This document shows, in pieces, positions 10,510 through 24,430 of a stretch of DNA of 64,000 bases (position 1 is the stretch's first letter; the number at the start of each line of letters is the position of its first letter). Position numbers and translations under genes: made by a program. The stretch is from Pontederia crassipes (lineage: Eukaryota > Streptophyta > Magnoliopsida > Commelinales > Pontederiaceae): assembly GCA_030549335.1 (NCBI GenBank), contig CM060183.1:35338768-35402767 (forward strand). The letters are read 5' to 3'. Under the pieces are notes generated by a model. The model saw only the letters and a program-made list of their open reading frames with translations. It did not search any database and was not told the origin of the DNA.

Positions 10510-13360
10510 CTCGCCGGCGAGGAGAGATGCGAATCGCCGCTGCCCTCCTCAATCCGGTGGAGATAGATCGGGCGCCAATTTCCTACATAAGGATCTCGCC
10601 GGCCGGCGAAGCGAATCGATCGAGGACGACGACGAAAACCCTAGAATTGGAGTAGGAATCGGGTGCCAAGAATTGGGGGATTAAGGTTCCAAGAAGGCCG
10701 AGATCGGAGCAGTAGAAGAGAAGAGAAAGGTATCGTGGAAGCGCTTCTTCCTTTGCGCTCTCGCGTGACGGACTCCAATAAAAATTCACCCTTTTTTCCA
10801 CGATTTTTTTTAAATTTTATTGTATTTAATTCTTTCACTCGGCTCGTCCCATCTGATTTTTTTTATAAAAAAATTTGGTGCGATTTCGTGCAATTTTGGC
10901 TACCGATGGGAGGTAGGAGAAGCTTCGTGCATGTTCCAATTTTTTTGTTCTTTTTTTCTTTTTTTTTTTTTTGGAGTTCGATGTTGTTGTCGATGGAGGA
11001 GACTTGCAGTCCATGATCAATCACTTCCTTTTGGTGGTTGTACAAATTTTTATTTTTAGTTTTATTTTTGCTTAATCTTGTAGCAAATGTTGGGAGAGAA
11101 AAATATATATATATATATATATTCATGGTTGCAGTTTGTGTGAGCATGAATTTAACGGTGTTGGTCGGAAGAGTGTCCATTTATTTGGTTGGAATTGATA
11201 TTTTTTTTCTCCCTCTTTTGTTGATAAATGTTGCGTGAGTTTGGAGGTAGATTTACATCTTCGATGACGAGATTTTGACTTGGATTTGTTTTTCGTGCTG
11301 ATGAGATTTAACAGGTTTCCGTGTCGACGATGTCTGAGCTAAATTTGCCGTCCTAATCTTGTCGCACGGGATGGATCTGCTCAATCTGAGTCGTCTTCTT
11401 TGTCTGTTACATCAAATCTTTTCTTCCCCCTTTTTTTTTCTTTTCTGGTTTGAATCTATTGTTAGATTTTAAGGTCAAGATCTTTTACATGGCGGACGCG
11501 ATGACTGTTACGAGTACTTGATCTAGATTTATTTTTATTTTTTCTTCATTTTTTTGGATTGCTATTTGTTTTTTGCTAAGCGTGCATAAACCATCGGATC
11601 ATCGAGTTAGTGGCAGGAGCATTTTCCGGCGAGCATGGCAGCCGGAGATGAACAGAGAGGAAGGCGAAGACGACGACCAATAGGTGTTTTTTTTTTTACA
11701 TTTTTTTTTCAAATTTTGCTTCTCACGATTTTAATGGTTGATAGGCATTCCACTGTCGACACTCTCACTGATTAATTACTACGGTGGAATTTGCTTCCAC
11801 GGAAGAAAATCATGTATTAATCAATCACCATGAGAGTGAAATCAAACAAACAAAACCAAACAAAAAAGTCCGGTGAGCACTCAAAAAATGGATCATGGAT
11901 GGATCAGAGCAGCAGCAGCGTTAGGAGAGAGAGAGAGAGAGTGTGTTCAGATGGTGAGTGGTGTTTCATCTCATGTGTGGCGTCTCAGTCTCAGCTTGAT
12001 CAGTCTTTGGTATGTGGATGAATCCTCCTCAGATGAGTCCATGAGGTGACCCAACTTGATGCTGCAAATTCCATCGCAGAGTAGATGTTTATGATTGAAT
12101 ACTATTTCTGTTTGAGTTTATAGATTGAGTATATTTGAACAGAAATAGATTGAATCCTCCTCAGATGAGTCCATGAGCTGACCGACTTTGATGCTGCAAA
12201 CTCCATCGCAGAGGAGTCGATGGCAGTGCAGCCATACAATAACAAGTTAACAACGCCTCTCTTTTTTTGTTGCCTCCGAGACCTTCGAAAACAAAGAAAA
12301 CGAAAACTTTTTTTTATTGTTCTTTTTCCGACGCCGGTTGTCGTCTGACCTTCGTGTCACACGCCCCAGCTGAAGGCTTTGAGGTCCCCCGAGACCTTTG
12401 CAGGCATGTCTGTGAACCTTTTTTTCTTTTTGTTTTAATCTTTCAATTCATCTCCATCTGATAATTTTATAAACAAGTACGTAAATGATTCAAGAGCATA
12501 AAACATTCAAACAACACAATCATGAGTTTTGTTCTATTCCTGTCATATATCCAATTATTTTTTACCACAATAAAGGTGAGTTCAAAATGATTAATAAATT
12601 TCAAATATTATTTTAAAACACGAATATGCATTTCATCCATATCGTTTAGAAAATAATTTTTTCCTAAACACTTTAATTCATATTCCTCAACCCAATAAAG
12701 CAGACGTTGAGTGGAGGGCAACGAATCCTGTTTAGAAACATTTGAGTTTTAATTTTAGAACGTATTTTTTTTCCTTAATTCCTTTTATTCTCTTGCTTCC
12801 TGTATATGAATTTCTAATCCTTCTTTTACCCATCCAACAAGCCTCTTTATCTTTTTTTTTTTAAAAAAATCTATCTTGAAATTGAGAATAATCAGTTCTT
12901 TTCAACAATTTGATATTTTTATAGTTAAGTCAATGAGTGAATTTTTATTTATAACTGAAATGCCTTTCTTTTTTTCTTTTTAAGAGATGTTCCAACAGCA
13001 ACCCAAATTAGCAATCGCTCGCACACTTGTTTCAACAAATATAATTTGCTTTCTTTTTAAATAACTTGCTAAGAGAAAAAAGATCACGTGTTTACTAAAA
13101 TTATAAGCCTGAAGGAGGATATTAACTGACAAGGAACCATGCCAACACACGCACTGTATCCAATAGATAGAGGTGCGAGAGGGGAAAAAACTATACTACC
13201 CAAAATAATTTAGCGTACAATAAACAAAAATAAACAGAACCGGCCGCTAAAAATTATAGCATACAGACTCAAAAGGATGGCAGCATCCTGCTCCATGTTT
13301 CACAGACCATCATGGCAGAAAGAGGAAAAAAGACCCTTCACCATTTGATTGATAGGAACT
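10510..13360. other. Intergenic region: 5' flank of ATX-like gene and 3' flank of ARPC2
   Basis: No gene recognised. The first 250 bp to the right of the ATX start codon are GC-rich and probably its 5' UTR and core promoter. The rest holds T-rich tracts, a short TA run near 11105 and a GA run near 11926. Short open frames here lack homology I can recognise. Confidence 0.6.
12018..12222. repeat. Direct repeat of about 70 bp, two copies
   Basis: 12018-12086 and 12151-12222 share GAATCCTCCTCAGATGAGTC, GATGCTGCAAA and CCATCGCAGAG in the same order, with a few differences. The 65 bp between them is unrelated. The source is not recognised. Confidence 0.8.
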
Positions 13361-16300
13361 TCATGAATTTGAGTTTGATTCGTTTAGATTCTGCAAACAT
13401 AAGGAGAGAACCAAATGCAAGGTTAGAAGTATTTCATGATGACATCCATGTGTAATTTGGCGCTCTGAAGCTCACCAGCCGTTTAAACGATCGTTGTGTT
13501 GATGATTTCTTGGACTTCTCAGAGTCGGATTTCGCACGATCTAGAGCCTGGGTTACAACGTGATAGCATCATTAGCTACTATGTAGACAATTTTTCCTTT
13601 GGTATGAGGTATTGTGTGTTAATTCATTTGGATCCATGTTTTAATCCACCCGAACGAGCACGAACGTGCATGCAAACATATATTTGATTGGTCAACATCC
13701 AGATATGAATAGCATTTATCAATCTCCCTAAGAGGACCTACTGAACAGGTCTAGGCACAGAAACCTTTTGGTATTAATTCAAAAAACTAATCTCAAATTT
13801 TAGAGTTGAGTTGATCGATCTTAATCCTTTTGTTTTCTACATCTTTTTTGTCGAAGGCATCCCTAAGAGCTTGAAATTATGCTAAAAAGAAATAGATAAT
13901 TTACATCAGCACATGCAATAGCTCGAACGCAAATGTTACCTGAATTAGTGATTCAACTCGTCTTCTCATTCTTGTATGCATGAAACCCTCTGAGCACTGT
14001 GGATGAACGAAAAAAAATGAGTTTATGAAAAAGCTTTATGTAAGAAATAAAAGGAAAACTGGTACATAATAATTCTATAAAAAAGGATAATGCTTCCTAG
14101 ATGCTTGTTAAGAGCAGACATCACTAGTAGCCATGAATTGGTTTCTTACCATCATTTGATTATCAAATACGGAACATTCATATACAATGTTGCACTCAAT
14201 TTGGGGAAGGGAGGATTTCTAACAATATAGGATTTTTTTCATCCAACCGTCAGTGCAATAAGCATGATAAACCTTCCACGGTTGCACCTAGTACTTTTGA
14301 GAATCGAAATTCTACACTCTGGCTACATCTAAAAGCTAGACCTTTTCTCAAACTTCTAACTAAGATTAATTAACTTTTTTTAAGAGCAAGACTAATTAAC
14401 TTTGCGACCAATTCTTGCTCACTTCAATTCTTTGGTTGACTGATCCATATTTATTAGTCTAAAACAGATACAGTTGAATATGTCTTCCAATTGTGAAATT
14501 GAGCATTGTATATTTATATTTGATACAAGATTTTGCAACTTAGTGCTTACTAACAGCAACAAGAAAGATAAGCTTCACATTTGTATTAAACAGTAAAAGT
14601 TTCAGTATATGCATCACCTTGACAACAACAACATAAGATTCGACATGATTTTATGTTGGCTGTCGGGGCTTAACACAACCCTCCTCCTTTATCCGGGCTT
14701 GGGACCGGCTATAAAATATAGGCGGAGTTATGCATCACCTTGACAACAAACAACAACAACAAAGCCTTATCCCACTAGGTGGGGTCGGCTACATGGATCA
14801 TACGACGCCATTCTGCTCTTAGTAATTCGTTGATCCATGTTCATAAGATTCGACATGATTTTATGTTGGCTGTCGGGGCCTAACACAACCCTCCTCCTTT
14901 ATCCGGGCTTGGGACCGGCTATAAAATATAGGCATACTATGCATCACCTTGACATGAAATTTTATATTTGATACAAGATGTTGCAACTTAGTGCATACTT
15001 TTCTTTTTAAACTTAGTGCATACTAGCAGCAACAAGTAAAGTAAGTCTCCAAAACGTGTTAAACATAAAGGTTTCAGTATGTGCATCACCTTAACATGAT
15101 AACTGACATATGCATGAAAAGTAAGTAAACTCCAAACAGTTTTGTCTAGCTTTTTCCCTTCGACATGACGAGGCAAAATCACTGCACAATAACACAAGCT
15201 CAGAAATTCTGTAAACATTGACGTCAAACAAATAGTCCTACAGAGCTTTGCATTACCAAAAGTAACAAAGCCCGCATTTGCCGTAAGAACTTCAGCAGGC
15301 ACCCCTTTCAACTCAGGAGGGGACAGAGACCACGTACAAAGAGGTGCATAATTGAGGGTGGCAGCTCTTCTTGCCTCAACTAGTTCCTGCTAACATGATT
15401 TTATTAAAAGTGGACAAGCCCAAAGAATGCATTATCACTAAATAACAAACTACACAGTTCTATTTGGAAATTACCTGCAAGAAAGAAGTTGCCAGAACTA
15501 TATCGTTGGGATCCTGAAACCTCATAGGATACACAATGGTTACTTTTTCAGCCTGCCAAAAAAGATTCCACAAAGTTACATGTATTCGATTTTTTTTTTT
15601 TTTTTTTTTTGAGAGGTACATGCATCCTAGTGGCATATGCTTGATACAAAGTAATATGCATTAGCACAACAAAGCAAATATCAATATACCAGTTAGTAAG
15701 AAAAAAAGTAACAGTATTCAGCAACCAAGATCATGATATTGAATAGATTCTTCTTATGTTGAATAATTTGGGGATATTTATGTTGATACAATAAATCACA
15801 AGATACAGATACAAAGAAATGAATTCCAAGAAGCATTTGGATGTCTCTTTTCTTTCCAAAAGAAGCAATGTTTTTAGTTAAGTGGATCGTACAAACAGTG
15901 TGCAACATTATGAAGAAAAGAAGGTAGCTTAACCTGAGGTAGTAGAAAGAATGACTCCTTAGGCCGGTGCACAAGAGCAAGAAGCTGATCCATTTCAGGA
16001 GCAACAGTCTTAGTTGCAAGATTCTTCAATACCAGTCTCAATGGAGCACCTAAAACAACTTCCCTTATGGAGGCAATTTTAACCAAAACAGCTTGTTTCT
16101 GTTCTGAAACACCACAACCGCCAAAGAACAAACTAACATCAACTTATGGAACTGTGATGAAGAAAAATTGATGATTGCTTATTACAGTGAGCACGTAGAA
16201 GAACATAGTTGAATCATTAAAAGAACATAATCTGAAGTAAAATCAATCCAGAACCATATAACTGAACGACTAAATAAAGTTTTCCTTTTATTTCCTTAAA

Positions 16301-17113
16301 CAAACTATTCAATCTGTTGACCAAGCAGCCTATGATGAGTGCCATATGGAGAGAAAAAAGTATGCAATTTCAACCGAAACAGCTTGAAGAAAACTTCGAA
16401 CTGCAGTTTTGACTCGAGAGCAAATTAAGGCATCTGCGTTCCAAATCTTGAGAACTCTGATGGAGCAATCGGCAATGGACACTATTTTAATCTAAAGCTT
16501 ATAATGACCTTGGAAAGAAAACACGCTGAGGACCTTCATCTGGCGGGAGCTTCGACAGGTTGAGCTTCAGGGTGAGGTTGTAGCCGTCCTTGGGCGGATC
16601 CAAGATCTGCACCACCGCGCCATACGCCGATTTTATCGCTTCAATAGCACCGAACGGAAGCCCTTCTATAAAGATGGCCTCCGGCGGCGGGATCGGCAGT
16701 ACCGCTGAGAGCACCACCACCTGAGGGTTCCGCATCGAGAACTGCGCCCAAAAGATCCGCCGAAAAGATCGATCACTGAAGCATCCACAGCAAAAAAGGG
16801 GGCGAAAAAAAAACACGATCCCAACAATTACCAGTATGTGGTAACGCACGTCATCGAACTCGACCGAGTGGCAGTCCAGATCTACTCCCTTCTCCGGGCT
16901 GCCAACAACATCTCTTAATGTCAGATTCGAGATCAAGAGCGATACGACGGAATCATCATATCAGAACAAAAAAAAGAATCGATTTTTTTTATCAATAAGA
17001 ATGAACATTCGATCAAACGAGAGATAGTGCGGGAGGGAGAGTAACGCGTACTTAAGAAGTCGATCTTGGAGGATTTGAAGCAGGAATTTGGATGGAGACT
17101 GTAGCAGAATCAT
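13361..17113 (-). CDS. ARPC2A: Actin-related protein 2/3 complex subunit 2 (ARPC2)
   Basis: Structural subunit of the Arp2/3 complex, which nucleates branched actin in the cytoplasm; the Arabidopsis gene is DISTORTED2. Ten exons, right to left: 17052-17113, 16832-16898, 16534-16741, 15934-16103, 15475-15552, 15257-15386, 15090-15181, 13940-13996, 13476-13547, 13361-13390. They total 966 bp, giving 321 residues with stop; the Arabidopsis protein is of similar length. Diagnostic text runs in order: MILLQSPSKFLLQIL at the start, VEFDDVRYHIL, LPFGAIEAIKSAYG, ILDPPKDGYNLTLKLN, ASIREVVLGAPLR, TVAPEMDQLLALVHRP, NAGFVTF, PRHVEGKKLDKTVW, FHAYVSYHVK, CSEGFMHTRMRRRVESLIQ. All splice sites are GT-AG and phases join without a break. 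The start is chosen because it opens the conserved N-terminus; an upstream in-frame ATG at 17230 would add 39 residues unlike the family. The gene looks intact. The seventh intron holds RTE-derived insertions. Confidence 0.96.
14626..14937 (-). mobile_element. RTE-derived SINE-like insertions, one partial and one full, sharing a target site
   Basis: Two minus-strand copies of the short RTE-derived family lie in ARPC2 intron 7. The right one (about 14747-14937) is full length with the CAAC tail and GGTGGGGTCGGCTACATGGA; the left one (about 14626-14728) has only the head part. The sequence TATGCATCACCTTGACA occurs three times, at 14608, 14729 and 14938, bracketing both copies as target duplications. 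Confidence 0.85.
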
Positions 17114-17899
17114 TGCGGTAGTAATTGCAGTCCCCTTTTCCTCCTCTCTTCGTCTTCTTTGCTTTGCTCGCAAGCGAAGCGCGAGAAAGAGAAGCGCTTG
17201 CTGCTTGCTGTCGACTCCGGAACAAATCATGGCGAACAGATGATATAATTTGCTATGACGGTTTTGCCCTTCTACTTTGATGAGTTTGACGCTTATGTCC
17301 TCTCTTTTTTCTCTCCTCTTGCAGTCTTGCGGATCTCATTTTTTATCTTCCAATATAATTAATTATAGAAAATATAGATTAATAAACACTTCTTGCACAA
17401 ATTGACACTTTCGGTCCTATTTTTTTATCTCATTTTTTTTTCTATTTTATTTTAATTTTGAATTAACCAGGTGCTCATAATTCTCAATATCTAATGGTTA
17501 TAAAAAAAAAAGTTTTGATTAATGTGATTTTTACGATGTTGGTAATTTGATATAGAATATTGCCAAAAAATATTAGACCTATTTTTTTATTCCATGAGTT
17601 CTAGAAACTATAAAAATGGATGCCGTGATGATGGATGTTTTTTCTCTGTGATAATTTATTTTTGGGAGAAACTATGTTTTTTTTTGGGATATTTGCTTCT
17701 CCTTGATTAAAATTTTTAAAGGGCCTAAGGATTTCAACTTAAAAAATCATCACATTATTCCTTCATGATTTGAACATGAGTAGGCTGAAAAAAAGAAACA
17801 TACGCATTATTTATGTGCACCACAAATAGTAAGTGAAAAAAAAAACAACACAAACTTTTGTGAAAAAATTATTTGCTTATATGAAAATACAAATATCAC

Positions 17900-18755
17900 A
17901 TTTAAGCCATGATGTAAAACAAATAAAAGAAAGAAAATGAGATATAAAACTTGGCGTATTAATTAACTTTTTTATAGAATCAGTGTCATCAAATTCCAAT
18001 GATTTTAAGTTGATCAATTTTTTATTATAAAATAAAATTCAAAATATTAATTTTATCTACGAGGTAAAAAATGTGTCAAATTTATTGTCATTTGAAATAC
18101 GATTTAAGAAATACGTGGATTCAAAATATTAATACTGTTTTTATTGTTAGTGTTGAATATTCTAACTCCTATCTTATATAATAGAATGCAGTTGCAATAC
18201 TATTTTTAGTGCAAATAATGTCTTTATTGAATTAATTTGATGTAGAAGTAAAAAAACAATGATTTGTTGACCGGCTATGCAATTAAATTTGATTAAATTA
18301 ATAAACTTGATTTCCCTCTAGATCAATTCGGATTTGATTTAAGATAGAAAGTAGAATGTTAATAGAAACTAGTGCTAAATCCCGTGATATTACAACAATA
18401 TATAGTATATAATTGTAATATTATATTTTATGATAATTATCAAAACTATTTTATTAGTATTTAAATATCATAAATAGGTTAGTTAATTTTGAAAAGTTTA
18501 AAATTCAATTTAAATCTATCAAAACCTCAACTTTTGCTTAAATGTTTCTTAAATAATTAATTGTTTTTCCAAAAAATAGAATTTTTTTCTTATTTATGTT
18601 ATAAGGAAATATTAATTTTCATTGGACTCAGATTGAATTCTTTGTTGAAATTGTATGTTAATTTTGGAAATAAAATAATATATTCTAAAAATGAAATTGT
18701 ATACTATTTTATTATTCTTGTACATTACCTTTTAGAAAGAAAAGATTATTTAGTT
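17900..18755. repeat. Long direct repeat, copy A
   Basis: Shares about 850 bp with 20732-21598, for example AAAACTTGGCGTATTAATTA, TTGTTGACCGGCTATGCAAT and GAAACTAGTGCTAAATCCCG in the same order and spacing, with small indels. It ends near CTTTTAGAAAGAAAAGATTA. Confidence 0.85.
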
Positions 18756-18769
18756 TTAAACGGTTCAGC

Positions 18770-20727
18770 GGCAAAAAAAAAGGTGAAACGAATCATCACC
18801 GGACTCTCTCTCTCTTCCTCTCCCCTCTTCAATGGAGTTGATCGCTCACGGAGAGGGAGAGCAGGGGACGGAGGCCGACCTTAAAACTCCTCTCCCCCTC
18901 TCTCCCTCCCGGATTTTTCTCTCTCCACTTTCTCTCACTATGTTTCCCTTCTCCAACGACGCGCACGGCCAACAGAGGACGAGAGGGCGATGTTGACGGC
19001 TACACTCGGCGCAATGAACCGAAAAAGAATCATAGGCTAACAGGTGTGATTTCGAGATCAAGCAACGGACCTGAGGATGAGCACCTGCGCAATGAACCGG
19101 AAAAGAATCATAGGCTAACAGGTGTGATTTCGAGATCTATCTCATAGGTTAAGTTTTTGGACGAATTTATGCATGATCTCAAAAATTGTAGCTAGCTAAA
19201 ATCCATGCTTAGATGTTTAGAAATCACGACATATAAACTCCCGGAACTATAGACTCATTTCTGTGAATTTTAGGAACTCAACCGAACGATTTGCATGTCA
19301 AGTTTGAACTAATGTAAATGATATGTAGTTAGATAAAAATTGTATGACTTACATATGAAATGATGCTCCATCTTGCGTTTATGAACTTGTAAAATCTATG
19401 CCTAATTACTGTTATTACCGAGAAGAAACAAAATGATCAACTGTGAACAACTCACGCATTTTTCTACGTAGTAGGAACCCGACCTAGGTTGTTCATAACT
19501 CGGCTTGAATTAAACCAATCGGAACGACCTCATTCGCAACTCGATCTGATCCACCATCAATATGAACTCCGAGCTCTGCGTGAACCAGTGCCTCGCCCCA
19601 AGTTCAACAAGACCTAGCACTGGTTTGTCGCAAGAAAGATGATCATGCGAGACGATCATCTCGACCCGATTGCATCCCGACCCGCCCCTGGAATGACCCA
19701 AACCTAGGCCTGGTTTTCTACTCTGATCTTTCCGAGACTGATGCATCAGAACTCGGCCCGGGTTCTGACCAACAAAATGATAACTTTCATGAATTAAACC
19801 TTGATTGGAGCACTTGTTGTCTAATATATTTTGTAATGTTAATTATACTCAATAGATCTATACCTACCCTTTATGATTGGACTGAACCAATGAAATGTTA
19901 TATCAAATTTGCTTATGACTCTTCCTCGAATAAGAATGGTCATGATTTTACGAATAACCATGAAGTATGATTATGAACTATCATGAATTTTTAAGAAATG
20001 AAAGAAGAATGGATACAGAATGGTCGACTATTTTTCCTTTCGGATGACCACTGAATGGACTTAAGATGGATGACCGCTCATATGTGGATAGAAGAATACG
20101 ACATTAATCGAATCCCCCCTATTTAATAAGCTTCCGTTCACCTGATTGAAATCAAATTATATGAACTTAAAGATGATTTATTCGACCTAATTTTTCTGAC
20201 ATAACTGATATATAATTTATTCGAACTCACACTTAGTTTTATGCTAATGGTTGAGTTTGCTCTCCTATGTGAACCCCACTAGTACATGACGACGACTCGC
20301 GACGTGATAGTGTGTGTGGCGACTACACTTCGAATGACATGTGTACATGATCATGGTTGAGTCCAGTATAAGTCATATGTTTTTACGTTATGTTAGGTAG
20401 TACATCTATTTGGATGAGACATATCAGATCATGGCTGATCGCAGACTCTTTTATGTTTAGTACTAGTACATTTGTGTTCGTTACCTCATACTGAGACAGT
20501 TGAATGTATCTTTTGCTTCCGTACTTTACTTCGTACCGAGACAATTTGACGTATTTTTATCTATGTTATTTCCGCATTATCTTTTATTATTGTATTATTT
20601 TAATCATTAAGTCTTCCGTTTATGTGTCATTTTTCTTGATCATTTAGGTCAATAAAAAAGTTAAAGAAAAATCGAAGAAAGTAACGATTAAAAGGATATT
20701 TCGCCACGACAAAATCGAATTTTGAGG
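18770..20727. other. Insert-like segment between the two 850-bp direct repeats
   Basis: About 2 kb with base composition and text unlike the flanking AT-rich DNA. It contains its own 52-bp direct repeat (18997-19050 and 19088-19140, sharing AAAGAATCATAGGCTAACAG). No coding family is recognised. It could be an old LTR-type fragment or another insert; I cannot support a family. The direct repeats outside it could have arisen by segmental duplication instead. Confidence 0.35.
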
Positions 20728-20731
20728 ATGT

Positions 20732-21598
20732 TACATTTAAGTCACGATGGAAAACAAATAAAAGAAGAAAATGGGATATAAAACTTGGCGTATTAATTAA
20801 CTTTTTATAGAATCAGTGTCATCAAATTCCAATGATTTTAAGTTGATCATTTTTTATTATAAAATAAAATTCAAAATATTAATTTTATCTGCGAGGTAAA
20901 AAGTGTGTCAAATCTATTGTCATTTGAAATAAGATTTAAGAAATACGTGGATAAAATATAATACTATTTTTTTGGTAGTGTTGTATATTCTAACTCTTAT
21001 CTTATATAATAGAATGGAGTTGCAATACTATTTTTAGTGCAAATAATGCAATATTGAATTAATTTGACGTAGAAGTAGAAAAAAAACAATGATTTGTTGA
21101 CCGGCTATGCAATTAAATTTGATTAAATTAATCCACTTGATTTCCCTCTAGATAAATTCGGATTTGATTTAAGATAGAAAGTAGTTAATAGAAACTAGTG
21201 CTAAATCCCGTGTCATGAACGGATATCGAATATTACAAATATATATAGTATATAATTATGATATTATATTTTATGATAATTATAAAAAAAAATATTTTAT
21301 TAGTATTTAAATATCATAAATAGGTTAGTTGAAATTTTTAAAACTCAATTTAAATCTATCGAAAGCTCAACTTCTGCTTATTTTTTCTTAAATAATTAAT
21401 TATTTTCTAAAAATAGAATTATTTTTCTTATTTATTTTATAAATAAATATTAATTTTCATTGGACTCAAATTGAACTTTTTGTTGAAGTAAATTGTATGT
21501 TAATTTTGGAAATAAAATAATATCTTCTAAAAATGAATAGTATAATATTTTATTATACTTGTAGATTACCTTTTAGAAAGAAAGATTATTTATTTTAA
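20732..21598. repeat. Long direct repeat, copy B
   Basis: Partner of 17900-18755, in the same orientation. Differences are scattered substitutions and short indels, so the duplication is not recent. The sequence continues into AT-rich DNA that differs from what follows copy A. Confidence 0.85.
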
Positions 21599-23289
21599 TC
21601 ATACTCAAAATTAAATATTTATTTTTTTATTTCTTAAATAATACATCATCTTACAAAATAAAAGATTACCTTTTTATTATACTTGTTTATTATCTATTAA
21701 AACAGAGAAATTAAGCTTAATTTGGTCTCAAATTATTAAAATTTAATGACTTTTTAATGCAAAAAATAACTCATTATGTTTTCATTATTCTGCTACTATA
21801 CCTTTGAAAAACGAAAGATTATTTATTTTAATCATAATCAAATTGAATAATTTAATTTTCTGAAATAATACATTTTTAAAAAGGGAAATATTATTTATTT
21901 TATTATACCTGTCCATTATTTTTTGAGAAATTAAAGATTCAATCTTGGACTCAAATCAATTTCTTTATTTAAATTTATTTTTATTAAAAAAATAACATAC
22001 CTTTTAGAAAGGAAATGTTATTTAATCGTTCATTATCTTTTTTATAGGAAAAATTATTTATTTTAATCATACTAAAAATTCTGCTTCTAACTAATGATGC
22101 TATTTAATATTGTTTGATTTTTCTTACCTTTTTATGACAGATCATTATAATATAATTTTCATTTTGTAAATTTATTATACTTGTCCATTATCTTTTTTAA
22201 AAAAGAAAACATAAGGAAATATTAATCTTGATTGTAAACAAATTGAATTATTTATTTTAAATTTTTTGAATTCAATAGAATTCATTGCTCATTTTTTTCT
22301 GTTTTTTAAAAAATAATACATTTATCTTTTAAAATGAATGATTATTTCTTTTATCCTTGTACAATGCATTTCAGAATGAAATATTATTTTGGTTAATACC
22401 GAAAATAATACATTACTTTTTTTTATAAAGGGCGTATTATTTATTTTATTACATTTTGTGCATTAACTTCTAAAAAGATAAGATTATTTATTTTAACCAT
22501 ATTCAAATTTATATAAAAAAGATTAATCTTAATTTTGACTCAAGTTGAATTCTCTATTTTAAATTATATTTATTTCCAGAAATAAGAAATTAACTTTTAA
22601 AAGATATTTGATAAAGGAAGATTAATCTCAATTCCACTCAAATTTTTTAATTATTTTAATTCCAAAAATAATAAATTATCTTTTATGAATGAATTATTTT
22701 TTACTTGTGCATTATATTTTAGAAAGAAAATATTATTTATATTAATCACACTAAAAAAATCTTCTTCCAATCAAAATATGCTCATAATTTAATTTTCTTT
22801 TGTTTTTATTACATTATATAAGAAACTATTATAAGATCATATTTATTTTTTCTGAATAAATTAGATTTGTATATATACTAAGTGATATAAAAGTTTGACA
22901 CATATAATCGTTTTATGCTCTCGCGCTTTTACAGAAAATTTGTTTAGTATCGAGACTAATACATTGTTTTTATAAATTACTTATATTACGATTGAATTTA
23001 AACATATTAAAAATCTTAATCCTAATCAAATTATATTTACCTAAAAGTCATTATAATATATTTGTTTCTGTAAATAAATCCAAAAGTAATAATAGATTAT
23101 ATTATTATTTAATCCGACAGTATATACTTAAATATTTGGATTTTCAATGAATGCCTTCATTTCTTCCATTAATAAAGTCATACCAAAAATGCTTATATCA
23201 TGATATTATAATTTAAAATTTTATCAAAATTAAACTTTACCATGAAATATAATCAAACTCAAATAAAAGCATTAATAATCGTAATAAGT

Positions 23290-24430
23290 TTATATTTATT
23301 TATAATGAAAAATTGTTATATAAGGTAATTGTATTAAACATTAGGATCAAGATTTGAAAGATTGGATACGACGTGACACAGTAAATAAATAATTATATAT
23401 ATGTATATATATTCAGTTTTTATATTAGGATCACGCATTAGGATTAGTTTACTTTATATATTCAATTTCTCTCATGTAGTTAGATGAATTACAATAAGAT
23501 TACAATAAGGAAATTATTAATCTTAACAAACTCAAATAATAAAAATTACAATAAGGAAATGATAAATGTTAGATTAATTAACTTATAACTTAACTAATTC
23601 ATATTTTGATGTTATAATAAAAAATTAATTTTTTTTAGAATTCTAATCAAACTCAAATATCTTAATCGTAAGCAAACTGAAGTAAATGGATACCAATATA
23701 TATTTTAAAATCTTAAATCATATATTATTTTTATCCTAATATTATATATGTACATATATATAATTTAGTTAGGTTATTTTTAGGAGTACGATTGCATTTA
23801 ATATGAAATAATATTAATTTAGATATTGGAAAATTATTATTATCTTAATTTAAACATTTTTATATAAGGTAATAATAAATATTAAACATTAGGATTTGTA
23901 ATATTTATGCGAGACACAAAATTAATAATTTTATTTATATAGTCAGTTTTTAGATTAGGACACGTATTAGGATTAGTTTAAAATAATATTATATATTTGA
24001 TCAATATATATTATATTTTTCTCTCATGTAATTAGATGAATCGCAATAAGATTACAAATAAGGTAATAATTAATCTTAACAAACTCAAATAAGGAAAAAA
24101 ATACAATAATGAAACTAATAAAAACTAATAAGGAAATAAGAAACGTTAGATTAATTAACTAATAACTTAACTAATTCATGTTTTGAGATTATAATAAAAA
24201 ATGAAAATTAAGAATTCTAATCAGACTTAAAAGTCTTAATCGTAATCAAACTCAAATACATGGATACCAAAATCTGATTTTCAAATATTAAATCATACGT
24301 TAGTTTTATCCTAATATTAAACTTAAATCATATATTAGTTTTATCCTAATATTATATATATCTAATTTAATTAGGATATTTTTAGAAGTACGATTCTATC
24401 TAATATGAAATAATATATTAATTTAGATTT
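23290..24430. repeat. Degenerate tandem duplication, about 560-bp unit
   Basis: Unit 1 (about 23290-23850) and unit 2 (about 23860-24430) share TTAGGATTAGTTTA, CTCTCATGTA followed by TTAGATGAAT, GATTAATTAACT and TTTATCCTAATATTA in the same order. Unit 2 also has a 35-bp local duplication around 24290-24350. Confidence 0.75.

Noticed and set aside
10247-10552. 101-codon Arg-rich minus-strand frame
   Set aside because: Shadow of the GC-rich first exon of the ATX-like gene in another frame.
17111-17230. Upstream ATG extending ARPC2 by 39 residues
   Set aside because: The family starts at MILLQS; the upstream residues are Arg/Glu-rich 5'-leader translation without conservation.
18561-18884. 107-codon open frame
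   Set aside because: AT-rich repeat sequence followed by CT-rich text; no homology recognised and part lies in the long direct repeat.
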